A program made the translations under genes and the position numbers. The notes beneath the pieces are model-generated. The model worked only from the letters and a program-made list of their open reading frames with translations, did not search any database and had not been told where the DNA came from. From Phascolarctobacterium_A succinatutens_B (GTDB taxonomy: Bacteria > Bacillota > Negativicutes > Acidaminococcales > Acidaminococcaceae): a DNA stretch of 64,000 nucleotides. Of this stretch, positions 15,388 through 22,715 are shown piece by piece. The DNA lies in assembly GCF_958453765.1 (NCBI RefSeq), contig NZ_CAUDZA010000010.1, positions 1 to 64,000 on the forward strand, read 5' to 3'. Within the stretch, counting starts at the first letter, position 1. Every line of letters starts with the position of its first letter.

Positions 15388-17349
15388 TTATTTAACCTTG
15401 ATAACATACCAGTCATCCACAGATTCAGGAACAACAAGGCAACGGCTCTGCATAGCAATAGAGCAGTAGTCATTCTCGATGTTCATAGTAACCTTAGGCA
15501 CATAGCGGCCTTCGTAGGTGTGGAACTGCTTATCTTCCTCCATCTGAGTAACGGCGCCATACAAGCGCTTGCCACGACCGGCAACGCCGATAATAACGTA
15601 ATCATCAGGCAGGTACGGAGTAAATACACCTTCGTTGTTGATGTAACCACCCTCGTAGGTGTACATCTCCAGGCCTAAAGCACCCAGCATACCGAAGCGC
15701 ATAACCTCAGGGCTTTGAATCTTAGGTGCGAAGGACATCAGCGCCGCATTATCTCGAGACGGAATCAGCAGCTTGTCATAAATGCTTTTGTTGTTCAACA
15801 GCAGGTTGCTGGTAGCCTCAGAGCACATCATAATAGTCGGAGTCAGGCCAGCATTGCGGCGAATGGTTTTGGAAGCCTCCTGCAGGTTGCCGTAAGCATC
15901 AGAGGTGTCCTTATCCCAGGTATCGGTACCGGACAAGGTTTGTTTTTGAGTAAAGTTAAAAGAGATGGTGTCAATCTTTTGGGTTTTGCCTTCAACAATA
16001 AGCTCCGTTGAGTTTTCGGCAACCTTTGCTATGAAAGCACCGGCAGTAAAGTTGTACTGCTTGCGCTCTTCTTTAAGCTGGGCAATCTGCTTATCAAGCT
16101 CCTCATCCGCTTTAATCTTAAGCTGTGCAATAATGTTCTGGTGCGACTGCTGCAGGTCATGCGGCTTCAGCACCGCCGTATCTTCCAGGCTTAAGCCAAG
16201 TTTATTGCAGTCATCCAAGTAATCTATCCAGTCAATAAGCACTCCTCGGATGCTGTGGTATCTTTCCCTTTTCTGCTGCTGGCGAAGTATATACTTTAAA
16301 ACCTCTTCTGCGCAAACGCCATAGCCTTTCAATGTGTCAAATCTTTCGCATGTGTCGAAGTTACTCAGACGTTCCAGCTCCTTGCGCTTTTGTGCAAGGT
16401 CCGTAAGACTAAAGCGCGAATTTTTCTTTAGATACAGCGCCAGGTGAAATGTATCCATATCCACCGCCAAAGCTGATAGCGCAAGCATATCGCCTTTGCC
16501 GATTGGCACTCCAAGCAGGTCCTTAGGCGTTTTGCCCTTCCAGTTGAATATATTACGGAAACTGCGGCATTCTAAGCCTTCTGCTACTATGTTCCACAGT
16601 CCCATTTTCATTATGTACTCCAGCTGCGGGTGCTTTTGATAAAGCTCTATATACCGGAAAGCACCTTCTGCCCCTGCCAGCCTGATGAAAGCATCCAGCT
16701 GACTGTATTTTAGCCAGCTATCCTTTAAAAGCGGCTTCAGCCTGTCTAAGCCAAGCCATACCTGGTAACCGCTAAGCTCCATAACATAATCCTTGCTGTA
16801 CAAGCTTCTTCTTTTGCTCCACCATTCATTACCCCAAAAATCGCATTCATGCGTCCAATGGATTACTTCCCCCTTGCGCATCAGGTAATATTCACGCGGA
16901 ACATAATCGTCAAATATTTCTCCGGTATCGGCGCATATACAGCGATAGACAGCAAAGCTGCGAGCGATTATAGCTTCCTTGTCATACAGAGCACGTTCAA
17001 AATATGTAAAATAATACTTTGCTTGGGTGCGTGCTCTTCGCCAGCCATGTACAATCTCACCATCTGCTCCGCATTTCGGGCAAGTTGCCCTATCTTTATG
17101 GCTTGACTTAGCAAGAACGATGTGCTTGCCACACCTGCTGCAAACCGCCTTTTGCTTATCTTCACGGTCAGGCACCATGAAAAAGTTTCTGGTCCCCGTG
17201 GCTACCTGATTAAAATAGCGTTTTACTTCATCGCCAATGCCAACAGGGAAATACCGCATAAAGTGCAGGAAGTCTTTATCTCCCAGCAGTCTTTCTCTGC
17301 TTTTGGGCCAACACTTAGCAACCGCCTGCTCTATTTCCTTCTTTTTCAA
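15388..17349 (-). pseudogene. Deletion chimera: PcfJ-like N-terminal part joined to C-terminal half of major capsid protein
   Basis: One open frame of 653 codons (TTG start, AAGGTG upstream) contains pieces of two unrelated proteins. Residues 1 to about 450 are PcfJ-like: a Cys4 zinc ribbon at C70, C73, C90, C93, helical YVMELSGYQVWLGLDRLK-type repeats, then the start of the conserved C-terminal PcfJ motif (ELIVEGK), which breaks off before the expected HCVG. From about residue 458 the sequence is the C-terminal half of a capsid protein of the major capsid E family (LSGTDTWDKDTSDAYGNLQEA, then RRNAGLTPTIMM, and AGRGKRLYGAVTQ later). The join is near 15970-16000. Terminase, portal, MuF, protease and the capsid N-terminus, normally between these genes, are missing. 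The frame survived by chance, so a hybrid protein may be made but cannot build a head. Confidence 0.85.
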
Positions 17350-17369
17350 TTGATTTCACCTTCTTGAAA

Positions 17370-17768
17370 TTAGAAAAAATCATCAAGATTGACACTTACG
17401 GCAGCAGCGCCAGTGCCATTATCCATCGACGTTTCAAGCGTTTTGCCAAGCGCTTGGTGCGCGGCCGTTGCCCCTGCTGCAGGCTCTGTGGCCTTGATGT
17501 TGTAATATTTGCAGGCAATCTCAACCGCCTGCGCCTCATCCACGCAGCCACAGCCGCCAACAGCGTGCTTCTTGGCCTCTGCCTTGATGGCATCCAGCGC
17601 ACCGGCCAAGGTTTTCTTTTGCTCGAGGATTTTTTCTGAAACCTCTGGGCAAGAAGTTGCCAGCTGCAGCAGTTGCTCAGCAATATACTTAGAGCATGGA
17701 TCCTTAGCTGCTTCCATTTCTTTATCCAGCTTTTCAATTGCCCGTTTTTGGCCTTCAGTTAATGTCAT
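17370..17768 (-). CDS. PcfK-like protein (AcrIIA9-related family)
   Basis: A 132-residue protein with GGAGG before its ATG. The N-terminal half is helical (MTLTEGQKRAIEKLDKEME, then LLQLATSCPEVSEKILEQKK) followed by CVDEAQAVEIACKYYNIKA and a C-terminal FF end (NLDDFF). This fits PcfK, which is encoded next to PcfJ in conjugative elements and phages. The PcfK family includes AcrIIA9, an inhibitor of type II-A CRISPR-Cas9, so anti-CRISPR activity is possible here but not demonstrated. It is 20 bases upstream of the PcfJ-like start, the usual pairing. Confidence 0.7.
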   Translation of the reverse strand: MTLTEGQKRAIEKLDKEMEAAKDPCSKYIAEQLLQLATSCPEVSEKILEQKKTLAGALDAIKAEAKKHAVGGCGCVDEAQAVEIACKYYNIKATEPAAGATAAHQALGKTLETSMDNGTGAAAVSVNLDDFF

Positions 17769-17770
17769 TT

Positions 17771-17944
17771 TTAACCCTCCATATCTTTCAGCTTGCGCGC
17801 TTTGCGATGCAGAACAAAATTAGATACCTGATGGCGTGCTTTTCTGCGAGCTTCTACAAGCAGATGTCCTCTATAGCTGATGTGCTTATTGCGCAGCAAG
17901 CCATACATGCTACGTGCTACAGCATAATAATTAAGCTTTTCCAT
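17771..17944 (-). CDS. Small basic phage protein
   Basis: A 57-residue protein (MEKLNYYAVARSMYGLLRNK...) very rich in Arg, Lys and His. The ATG at 17944 overlaps the 3' end of the preceding gene, and a GGAG-like site lies ten bases upstream. A longer frame from 18022 would run through that gene. Two bases separate its stop from the PcfK-like gene. Function unknown; it may bind nucleic acid. Confidence 0.5.
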   Translation of the reverse strand: MEKLNYYAVARSMYGLLRNKHISYRGHLLVEARRKARHQVSNFVLHRKARKLKDMEG

Positions 17945-18293
17945 TGCTCTTCTTCTCCTCTTCCTCCCAAATTTCCATAACTGCACCGGCAAAGCGCTGG
18001 CAGGTTTTGTTTTCCTCTTCATTCAGCTGACGCTTCTTAACCTGGATGCTGCGTTGGTATAATTGTTTGGCCAAAACATCTAGGCGGGTATCCTTAGCGT
18101 TGAGCTTGCCATAATCGTGCGCCGCAACGAGCGCTATGGCCTGCAGCAAGACTTCCATAGTCTCAGCCGTTGCTTCCTTGGTCGCTTTGATTTCACGCGC
18201 GGCGGATTCCGCAATGGCCTGCGCAGGAGCAATGCCCTGCTTTGCACATTTAAATGCTACACGACGCTTATTTTTACGGGTTATACTACTCAT
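17931..18293 (-). CDS. Hypothetical early phage protein
   Basis: A 120-residue helical protein starting MSSITRKNKRRVAFKCAKQG with a middle part LLQAIALVAAHDYGKLNAKD. No known motif is recognised. It overlaps the PC4-like gene by eight bases upstream and the small basic gene by 14 downstream, so it is part of one early operon. Codon use matches neighbours. Confidence 0.55.
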   Translation of the reverse strand: MSSITRKNKRRVAFKCAKQGIAPAQAIAESAAREIKATKEATAETMEVLLQAIALVAAHDYGKLNAKDTRLDVLAKQLYQRSIQVKKRQLNEEENKTCQRFAGAVMEIWEEEEKKSNGKA

Positions 18294-18522
18294 TGCGGCC
18301 TCCCATTTGGCGGATTTCCTCGCCGATGAGCTTATACAGCTTCTTCAGCTCCTCTTTAGTCAGCGTAATGCCCTTGCCAGGCTTGCCGTTGGGGTTCCAG
18401 GTGCGCAGGTCATATTTTGTGTATTTCTCATCCCAGACAACCACGTTCAGCTCCTTGGTGTAGCCGGAAGGGTTCTCGATGAGAGCACCGATTCTTCTTT
18501 CTAACTTGAAATTAATCTGCAT
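18286..18522 (-). CDS. YdbC/PC4-type ssDNA-binding protein
   Basis: A 78-residue protein starting MQINFKLERRIGALIE. The ATG at 18522 is eight bases after GGAG; a GTG three codons upstream is less likely. The pattern GYTKELNVVVWDEKYTKYD then LRTWNPNGKPGKGITLTKEE is the PC4-like fold of Firmicute YdbC proteins, which bind single-stranded DNA as dimers. It heads the early operon and could act in phage replication or recombination, although no other replication gene remains. Confidence 0.75.
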   Translation of the reverse strand: MQINFKLERRIGALIENPSGYTKELNVVVWDEKYTKYDLRTWNPNGKPGKGITLTKEELKKLYKLIGEEIRQMGGRNE

Positions 18523-18557
18523 TGATTTCACTCCTTGTGTTTGTTATAATATATGTG

Positions 18558-18597
18558 ATTTCACTTTTTACTTTTGTTTTCACTTTTGTGTGAACAA
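18558..18597. promoter_or_regulatory. Repeat-rich upstream region of the early operon
   Basis: Between 18523 and 18684 lie TTCACTTTT-type repeats (18558-18590) and an AT-rich segment; on the minus strand AAAGTGAAA occurs twice upstream of a TATTAT-like -10. This may be the operator/promoter of the operon that starts with the PC4-like gene. No clear -35 is seen. Confidence 0.3.
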
Positions 18598-18628
18598 CTC
18601 AATTCTTTTTCTCATATTTTTACTTCTT

Positions 18629-18663
18629 AGAGCATTGATACACCAATATCAATGCTCTTTTTC
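18629..18663 (+). terminator. Strong hairpin with T tract
   Basis: AGAGCATTGATA and TATCAATGCTCT form a 12-pair stem with a six-base loop followed by TTTTTC on the plus strand. It would stop plus-strand transcription; on the minus strand an A run precedes it and only a weak U run follows. It separates the LysM gene from the early operon. Confidence 0.5.
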
Positions 18664-18684
18664 TTTTGTCCATGCCAGCGGTGC

Positions 18685-18948
18685 TCATTTACGCACCTCG
18701 ATTGGAATGAGGACTACATCCCCCGGCTGAAGGTCGCCTTCGATATTGCTTATTTTGCGTGTCCAGAAGATAACTTCCCGGACGTCGCGATGGTCGCCTT
18801 CGCTATCCATAACACCGCCTACCAGGTGCCATAATGTATCGCCCTCTGCAGCAACAGTACGGACAACATAGTTGTCAACCGGACGGCTGTAATCATACGC
18901 AGCCCAAACGCAGCAGGCTGCCAGCAAAGCAAACAGCACTTTTTTCAT
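18685..18948 (-). CDS. Small membrane-anchored LysM protein (YneA-like)
   Basis: An 87-residue protein with an N-terminal membrane or signal segment (MKKVLFALLAACCVWAAYDY) and a single LysM domain from about residue 28 (YVVRTVAAEGDTLWHLVGG ... LQPGDVVLIPIEV). LysM binds peptidoglycan. This layout resembles the SOS-induced division inhibitor YneA and similar small Firmicute proteins. In a prophage early region it could delay division or prepare the wall, but other roles are possible. Confidence 0.7.
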   Translation of the reverse strand: MKKVLFALLAACCVWAAYDYSRPVDNYVVRTVAAEGDTLWHLVGGVMDSEGDHRDVREVIFWTRKISNIEGDLQPGDVVLIPIEVRK

Positions 18949-18963
18949 AATCGTTTCCCTCCT

Positions 18964-19248
18964 TTACACAACTCCTTTACGGATTTGTTCCAGCCGAGCA
19001 AGGTAGCTATTGCCGGCATTGGCAGTGCGAATATTGACCTTAGCCGGCTTTATCATTGGAGTATATACAGCCATGTGCTCATTGCAAAGCTGTTCCAGCA
19101 TTTCATCAGCACGCTTCACGTTGATACGCCAGCCGCCAATCTTTACAGCTGGCAGTTTGCCTTTCCGACACATATCGTAGATGGTTCCTACGCTGGCCGA
19201 TACGTGCTTAGCGTAGTCCTTAATAGACATGTACAGTACATCAGCCAT
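18964..19248 (-). CDS. Excisionase-like HTH protein
   Basis: A 94-residue protein starting MADVLYMSIKDYAKHVSASVGTIY; residues 8-55 form a MerR/excisionase-type winged helix (VSASVGTIYDMCRKGKLPAVKIGGWR). Such proteins bind attachment-site DNA or early promoters. The C-terminal 40 residues match no family. Located in the early region, it could control excision together with the integrase at 24567-25667. Confidence 0.7.
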   Translation of the reverse strand: MADVLYMSIKDYAKHVSASVGTIYDMCRKGKLPAVKIGGWRINVKRADEMLEQLCNEHMAVYTPMIKPAKVNIRTANAGNSYLARLEQIRKGVV

Positions 19249-19289
19249 ATTACGGCCCTCCTTTCTTTTCCACCGCCTTTCCTCAGTGT

Positions 19290-19295
19290 TATAAT
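19290..19295 (+). promoter_or_regulatory. -10 element of a small plus-strand gene
   Basis: TATAAT 26 bases before the ATG of the gene at 19322. The stretch from here to the start resembles that at 10757-10783 and 28590-28619 (TATAAT, short AT spacer, GGTGATTGTTATG). Confidence 0.4.
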
Positions 19296-19321
19296 AAAAG
19301 CACGGGAAGGGGGTGATTGTT

Positions 19322-19489
19322 ATGCAAAGAAACGAATATATTTATATTCTTAACGGCATCCTTGACGGCTTAAAGAAGAACAATACGAGTAATGTTAATC
19401 CGCCTCTTTCGGATAAACAAATTGACGCTATTTCAACAGCCGTTATGAATGCCATCGCAAGATACGACTCTCTAAAACGCCCTAAATAA
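19322..19489 (+). CDS. Short plus-strand protein, 55 residues
   Basis: The frame reads MQRNEYIYILNGILDGLKKN and ends LKRPK. A strong GGGGGTGATTGTTATG ribosome region precedes it, and a TATAAT lies 26 bases upstream. It is a soluble, mostly helical peptide of unknown function. Its last bases overlap the end of the convergent gene at 19482-19661. Too short for most gene finders, but signals support it. Confidence 0.5.
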   Translation: MQRNEYIYILNGILDGLKKNNTSNVNPPLSDKQIDAISTAVMNAIARYDSLKRPK

Positions 19490-19661
19490 TATCTACCTTA
19501 ACATCGGCATATTCAAAAGGCATTTTCAGATCTTCTAAAGCTGCTTCCAATTCTGCCTGTGCCTTTTGGACACGCTCAAGCTTACGACCAAGCTCACTTC
19601 TTTTGTATTGAGCCTTCACCTCAATACAAATTGGTGTGCTTTTGCTTTTTGTATCATCCAT
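19482..19661 (-). CDS. Small hypothetical coiled-coil phage protein
   Basis: A 59-residue protein (MDDTKSKSTPICIEVKAQYK..., then KLERVQKAQAELEAALEDLK). The ATG at 19661 has GGGAGG eight bases upstream. The second half is a heptad-rich helix. It converges with the short plus-strand gene and overlaps it by eight bases. Function unknown. Confidence 0.5.
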   Translation of the reverse strand: MDDTKSKSTPICIEVKAQYKRSELGRKLERVQKAQAELEAALEDLKMPFEYADVKVDII

Positions 19662-19709
19662 TCTTTTCACCTCCCTTCCTTAGCTCCTGCACCAGCGCCG
19701 CATCCAGTG

Positions 19710-19892
19710 CTAATCTGCAAATAAATCTTTAACGCTTATATTCAAAACATCGGCTAAACGCTTTAAAGTGCTTAACTTTACATCGCCGCCATTTTCGATA
19801 GCAGGAATTGTTCGATATTGCAAACCTGCTTTTTTAGCAAGCTGGTATCTTGATACACCTTTAGCTTCTCTGATTTCTTTCAGCCTTAACAT
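19710..19892 (-). CDS. XRE-family HTH regulator
   Basis: A 60-residue single-domain repressor-type protein: RLKEIREAKGVSRYQLAKKA, then IENGGDVKLSTLKRLADVL. The helix-turn-helix spans residues about 14-33. It lies in the early region after the CI/Cro switch and may be a second regulator. The plus-strand gene at 20032 starts divergently. Confidence 0.8.
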   Translation of the reverse strand: MLRLKEIREAKGVSRYQLAKKAGLQYRTIPAIENGGDVKLSTLKRLADVLNISVKDLFAD

Positions 19893-20031
19893 TTAACGCA
19901 CCTCCGCAACATATTCGTATTTGACCATTTGACATTACACAAGATGTTGTATTATAATACTAGTGTAGTAGATGAACTGTTTTTCACTCTCAAATTCTCT
20001 ACTAGATTCTGGACAGGAAGGAGGTGCAACT

Positions 20032-20223
20032 ATGAACGCAAGAATTACTTTCAAAAGCGAAAGACATGCTGATGTGCAGAATTTGAAAGAAGTCTACGCT
20101 GGCCGCAAATGTGTTTCTGAGCCATACGATAGCCTTCTAAATCCCGATACCGCCTTGACTTTTGTCGGCGATACCACTATCTGCTGCAACAGTAACGACA
20201 TTCTGCTTGTTACTATCGGCTAA
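20032..20223 (+). CDS. Small plus-strand protein, unknown
   Basis: A 63-residue protein starting MNARITFKSERHADVQNLKE with an excellent AGGAGGTG site before the ATG at 20032. A TATAAT-like box is near 19950. The C-terminal part is Cys-containing (DTTICCNSNDILL). It overlaps on the opposite strand the end of the gene at 20137-20349 by 87 bases, so one of the two may be shorter than drawn. Function unknown. Confidence 0.45.
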   Translation: MNARITFKSERHADVQNLKEVYAGRKCVSEPYDSLLNPDTALTFVGDTTICCNSNDILLVTIG

Positions 20224-20349
20224 GCAGTCTACCTCTAGGAGCAGGTTTATGCGTTCGCATGAGCTTGCTCCTATTTTTTCTACAGCTGTAACAATGCTTT
20301 TTATTTCTTCCATGCTCGCTGAAGGCATTTTTGCTTTTATCGTTATCAT
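20137..20349 (-). CDS. Small phage protein overlapping an antisense gene
   Basis: A 70-residue frame, MITIKAKMPSASMEEIKSIV..., with GGGGGTG before the ATG. The first 40 residues look like a normal small phage protein ending INLLLEVDC; the last 28 are antisense to the gene at 20032-20223 and may be a readthrough extension. Function unknown. Confidence 0.4.
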   Translation of the reverse strand: MITIKAKMPSASMEEIKSIVTAVEKIGASSCERINLLLEVDCLADSNKQNVVTVAADSGIADKSQGGIGI

Positions 20350-20353
20350 CTTC

Positions 20354-20623
20354 CTACACCCCCTTCCTCCTTACCATGTTGATTGCTTCAAGGATTGGTG
20401 CCAGAAAAACGTATTTCCTACGCTTTTGGTCTTGCTGAATATGCAGAAGCAATAATGTAAAGTCTGACATATCAGGGCACTTCTGAAAGCTGCAATGATA
20501 TGGACGCTTCATCAGCCAGCAGTCACATATCTTAGCCAGCTTCTTGCCACATTTATTGCAGAAGTTCCCTTTTTTGCCGACCTTTCCGCAATGCGGGCAG
20601 GTTGTCATTTTTTTATCCTGCAC
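20354..20623 (-). CDS. Zinc-ribbon phage protein
   Basis: About 89 residues. I use the GTG at 20623, nine bases after GGGAG and five bases after the previous stop, rather than the ATG six codons later, which lacks a site. The core is TCPHCGKVGKKGNFCNKCGK, a CxxC...CxxC zinc ribbon, followed by further Cys and His (ICDCWLMKRPYHCSFQKC). It may be a nucleic-acid-binding early protein. Exact start uncertain. Confidence 0.55.
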   Translation of the reverse strand: MQDKKMTTCPHCGKVGKKGNFCNKCGKKLAKICDCWLMKRPYHCSFQKCPDMSDFTLLLLHIQQDQKRRKYVFLAPILEAINMVRRKGV

Positions 20624-20627
20624 TCTC

Positions 20628-20822
20628 TCACACTCCCTTCCTAAGCTCCTGCACCAGAGCCAGCAGCTCATCCAGATACTCCAGCTTGTCCCAGCCTTCA
20701 AGTTCGCAGACCATAAGGTCCATGCGGATGTCTGCCAGCAGGCGCAGTTTCATCTTTTCCCGTGCCAAGCGATTGAATGCTTGACGCGTTGCCGGCGTGT
20801 CCGGCGTAAACTGTATGCTCAT
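20628..20822 (-). CDS. Small hypothetical phage protein
   Basis: A 64-residue acidic-basic helical protein (MSIQFTPDTPATRQAFNRLA ... WDKLEYLDELLALVQELRKG). Closely packed with the zinc-ribbon gene, so co-transcribed. No motif recognised. Confidence 0.5.
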   Translation of the reverse strand: MSIQFTPDTPATRQAFNRLAREKMKLRLLADIRMDLMVCELEGWDKLEYLDELLALVQELRKGV

Positions 20823-20846
20823 TATTGCCTTCGCGCTTCCCCCCCT

Positions 20847-21038
20847 CTATCTCGCCACGAGCTGCTCTACCGTCGTGCCCAGCACCCGCGCCAGCGCCAC
20901 GCCCAAGTTGAGGCCAGGATACTTGACGCCTTTTTCTACCAAGCTAACGTATTCCTGCGTCACACCGAGACGCTGTGCAAGCTGCGCCTGCGTCATATTT
21001 TTCTGCTCACGCAGAAGCTTTACTTCTTTGCCTAACAT
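20847..21038 (-). CDS. Cro-like XRE HTH regulator
   Basis: A 63-residue single HTH protein (EVKLLREQKNMTQAQLAQRL then GVTQEYVSLVEKG). It lies downstream of the first rightward-type gene of the lysogeny switch and upstream of the early genes, the place of Cro or an early activator. It probably competes with the CI-type repressor at 21498-21860. Confidence 0.8.
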   Translation of the reverse strand: MLGKEVKLLREQKNMTQAQLAQRLGVTQEYVSLVEKGVKYPGLNLGVALARVLGTTVEQLVAR

Positions 21039-21137
21039 TTTTTGCCCACCTTTCAGGATTATTAAGCTTCAAATTGTCAAGGACAATTTGAAGCTTTTGA
21101 TATAACTATGTTATATCGTTTATGATTTTAAATCACA

Positions 21138-21344
21138 TCAACAAGCAAAAAAAATTGAATCTCTTTCGTCTCTTGTTAAATTTAAAAAAGTGGCTGTTCT
21201 GCTAATTTCACTAGCCTTAAATTCAGATTTACCTTTCATTTTGTTTAAAAGCGCCATTTCGCTTATGCACAACGCATTGGCAAGCGCTTTTTTTGATTTT
21301 CTTTTGCGAACCAGTTGAATTTCCAGCTCTTGTGAATTGGTCAT
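21138..21344 (-). CDS. Cro/early regulator-like HTH protein
   Basis: A 68-residue protein starting MTNSQELEIQLVRKRKSKKA. The ATG at 21344 has GAGGTGAG upstream. The pattern KALANALCISEMALLNKMKGK fits a small HTH, with the recognition helix around residues 25-38. It is transcribed from the strong TTGACT/TATAAT promoter divergent from the repressor, so it is the first lytic gene of the switch. Confidence 0.65.
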   Translation of the reverse strand: MTNSQELEIQLVRKRKSKKALANALCISEMALLNKMKGKSEFKASEISRTATFLNLTRDERDSIFFAC

Positions 21345-21366
21345 CTTTCTCACCTCTTTTGATTTT

Positions 21367-21467
21367 TAATCACAATTTGATTATAGTCTTTTTCTGATTA
21401 TTAGTCAAGTATTTTTTGCTTTTCTAAAGAAAAATTTGATTATCAGGAAAGAACGTGCTATTATAAT
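21367..21467. promoter_or_regulatory. Divergent CI/early promoter region with operators
   Basis: Minus strand: -35 TTGACT (21403-21408) and -10 TATAAT (21380-21385), 17 bases apart. Plus strand: TTGATT (21436-21441) and TATTAT (21459-21464), 17 bases apart, or TATAAT at 21462-21467. A palindrome TAATCACAATTTGATTA (21367-21383) covers the minus -10; related half-sites TGATTA and TTGATTA recur near 21395 and 21436. These are probable operators of the repressor. Confidence 0.6.
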
Positions 21468-21497
21468 AGCATAATAAAAAAATCTTGGGGGTTTCAA

Positions 21498-21860
21498 ATG
21501 GAATTATATAAAAATATCAGAAATCGTAGAATAGAATTAGGCTTAACTCAAGCAGAGTTAGCTAAAAAAATAGGTTATCGTTCTATTTCGACTATAGCTA
21601 AAATAGAACGCGGAATAAACGATATTCCGCAATCTAAAATTAAAGCATTTGCTGATGCTTTGAATACTACTCCTGGCGAGCTTATGGGCGAAGTAGAACC
21701 CGCCCCCGTGCCGCTCTCCCTCACCCAGCAGGAAGAAACACACATAAAAAAATACCGCCAGCTGGATGCTGACGGCAAGGAAGATATTGACGATTTGATT
21801 GATGTTAAGCTGTCCAAGCTCCAGCGCAAGGCGGAAGAAGACGTGGAGAGCTTAGGATAA
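21498..21860 (+). CDS. CI-like XRE phage repressor
   Basis: A 120-residue protein on the opposite strand from the early genes. Residues 5-60 form an XRE HTH (NIRNRRIELGLTQAELAKKI, then IAKIERGINDIPQSKIKAF). The C-terminal part is acidic and helical with no LexA-like peptidase, so induction would need a partner such as the adjacent antirepressor. GGGGG lies upstream of the ATG. Confidence 0.8.
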   Translation: MELYKNIRNRRIELGLTQAELAKKIGYRSISTIAKIERGINDIPQSKIKAFADALNTTPGELMGEVEPAPVPLSLTQQEETHIKKYRQLDADGKEDIDDLIDVKLSKLQRKAEEDVESLG

Positions 21861-21887
21861 TAGATTTTGAAAGCGAGGAATGAAGAC

Positions 21888-22682
21888 ATGAAAGATGTAA
21901 AATTATTTCAGAGTGCGCAGATTCGCTCCATTTGGAACGATGAAGCCGGAGAATGGTTCTTTTCTGTTGTCGATGTTGTCGGTGCATTGACCGACAGTGC
22001 GGATAAATCAGCTTATTGGCGCAAGCTAAAGCAAAGACTGAAGGCAGAAGGTAATGAAACCGTGACAAATTGTCACAGGTTGAAATTGCTTGCAGAAGAC
22101 GGGAAAATGCGTCTCACTGACACCGCAAATACAGAAGGTATTCTGCGTATTATCCAATCTATCCCCTCACCTAAAGCCGAACCATTCAAGCAGTGGCTCG
22201 CGCAACTCGGTGCGGACCATATCCACGACCTTGAAGCAGCAGAAGCTTTCAACAAGGAAATAGACGCTCGCATTGAAGCACGAAATAATATCAAACAGCA
22301 TAACGTTGCTCTCGCTGATGCAGCCTTTGCTGCAGGCGTAAAAACGAACCTTGACTTCGCCAAATTCCAAAATAGCGGTTACATGGGACTTTATGGCGGC
22401 GAAACCGCTGGCGATATAAAACGTCGCAAGAAGCTTAAACCTAATCAAGAGATTTTAGACCACATGGGCAGTGTGGAACTCGGTGCGAACCTGTTCCGCA
22501 TCACGCAGGCAGAAGACAAACTGCGCCGTGAGAATATCAGTAGCAAAGAAGCTGCCAACAAAGTGCATTACGAAGTCGGTCGTACCGTTCGCAAAACTAT
22601 TGAAGAACTCGGCGGCACAATGCCAGAAAAATTGCCTACGCCAAGCGAAAGTATCAAGCAGCTCGATAAACCTAAAAAATAA
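21888..22682 (+). CDS. BRO-N/DinD-like antirepressor
   Basis: A 264-residue protein. I start at the ATG of 21888 (MKDVKLFQSAQIRSIWNDEA) with GAGGA eight bases upstream. Residues 1-100 are a BRO-N domain (EWFFSVVDVVGALTDSADKS then YWRKLKQRLK). The C-terminal part resembles DinD-type proteins (GYMGLYGGETAGDIKRRKKL). Such proteins are phage antirepressors or DNA-damage-inducible regulators. It follows the repressor by 27 bases in the same direction and probably controls its release. Confidence 0.8.
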   Translation: MKDVKLFQSAQIRSIWNDEAGEWFFSVVDVVGALTDSADKSAYWRKLKQRLKAEGNETVTNCHRLKLLAEDGKMRLTDTANTEGILRIIQSIPSPKAEPFKQWLAQLGADHIHDLEAAEAFNKEIDARIEARNNIKQHNVALADAAFAAGVKTNLDFAKFQNSGYMGLYGGETAGDIKRRKKLKPNQEILDHMGSVELGANLFRITQAEDKLRRENISSKEAANKVHYEVGRTVRKTIEELGGTMPEKLPTPSESIKQLDKPKK

Positions 22683-22708
22683 AAAAGACGCCCTCGTAAG
22701 AGAGCGCC
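22681..22708 (-). terminator. Terminator between antirepressor and membrane-protein gene
   Basis: GGCGCTCTC and GAGGGCGTC pair around a four-base loop (with two wobble pairs) and are followed by a T run on the minus strand. It ends the convergent gene at 22716-23285 and may help end the antirepressor transcript. Confidence 0.6.
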
Positions 22709-22715
22709 TTCAGGA

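Noticed and set aside
15388..17349. A frameshift or sequencing error in a normal capsid gene
   Set aside because: The frame is continuous and the upstream part belongs to a different protein family, so a deletion join explains it better.
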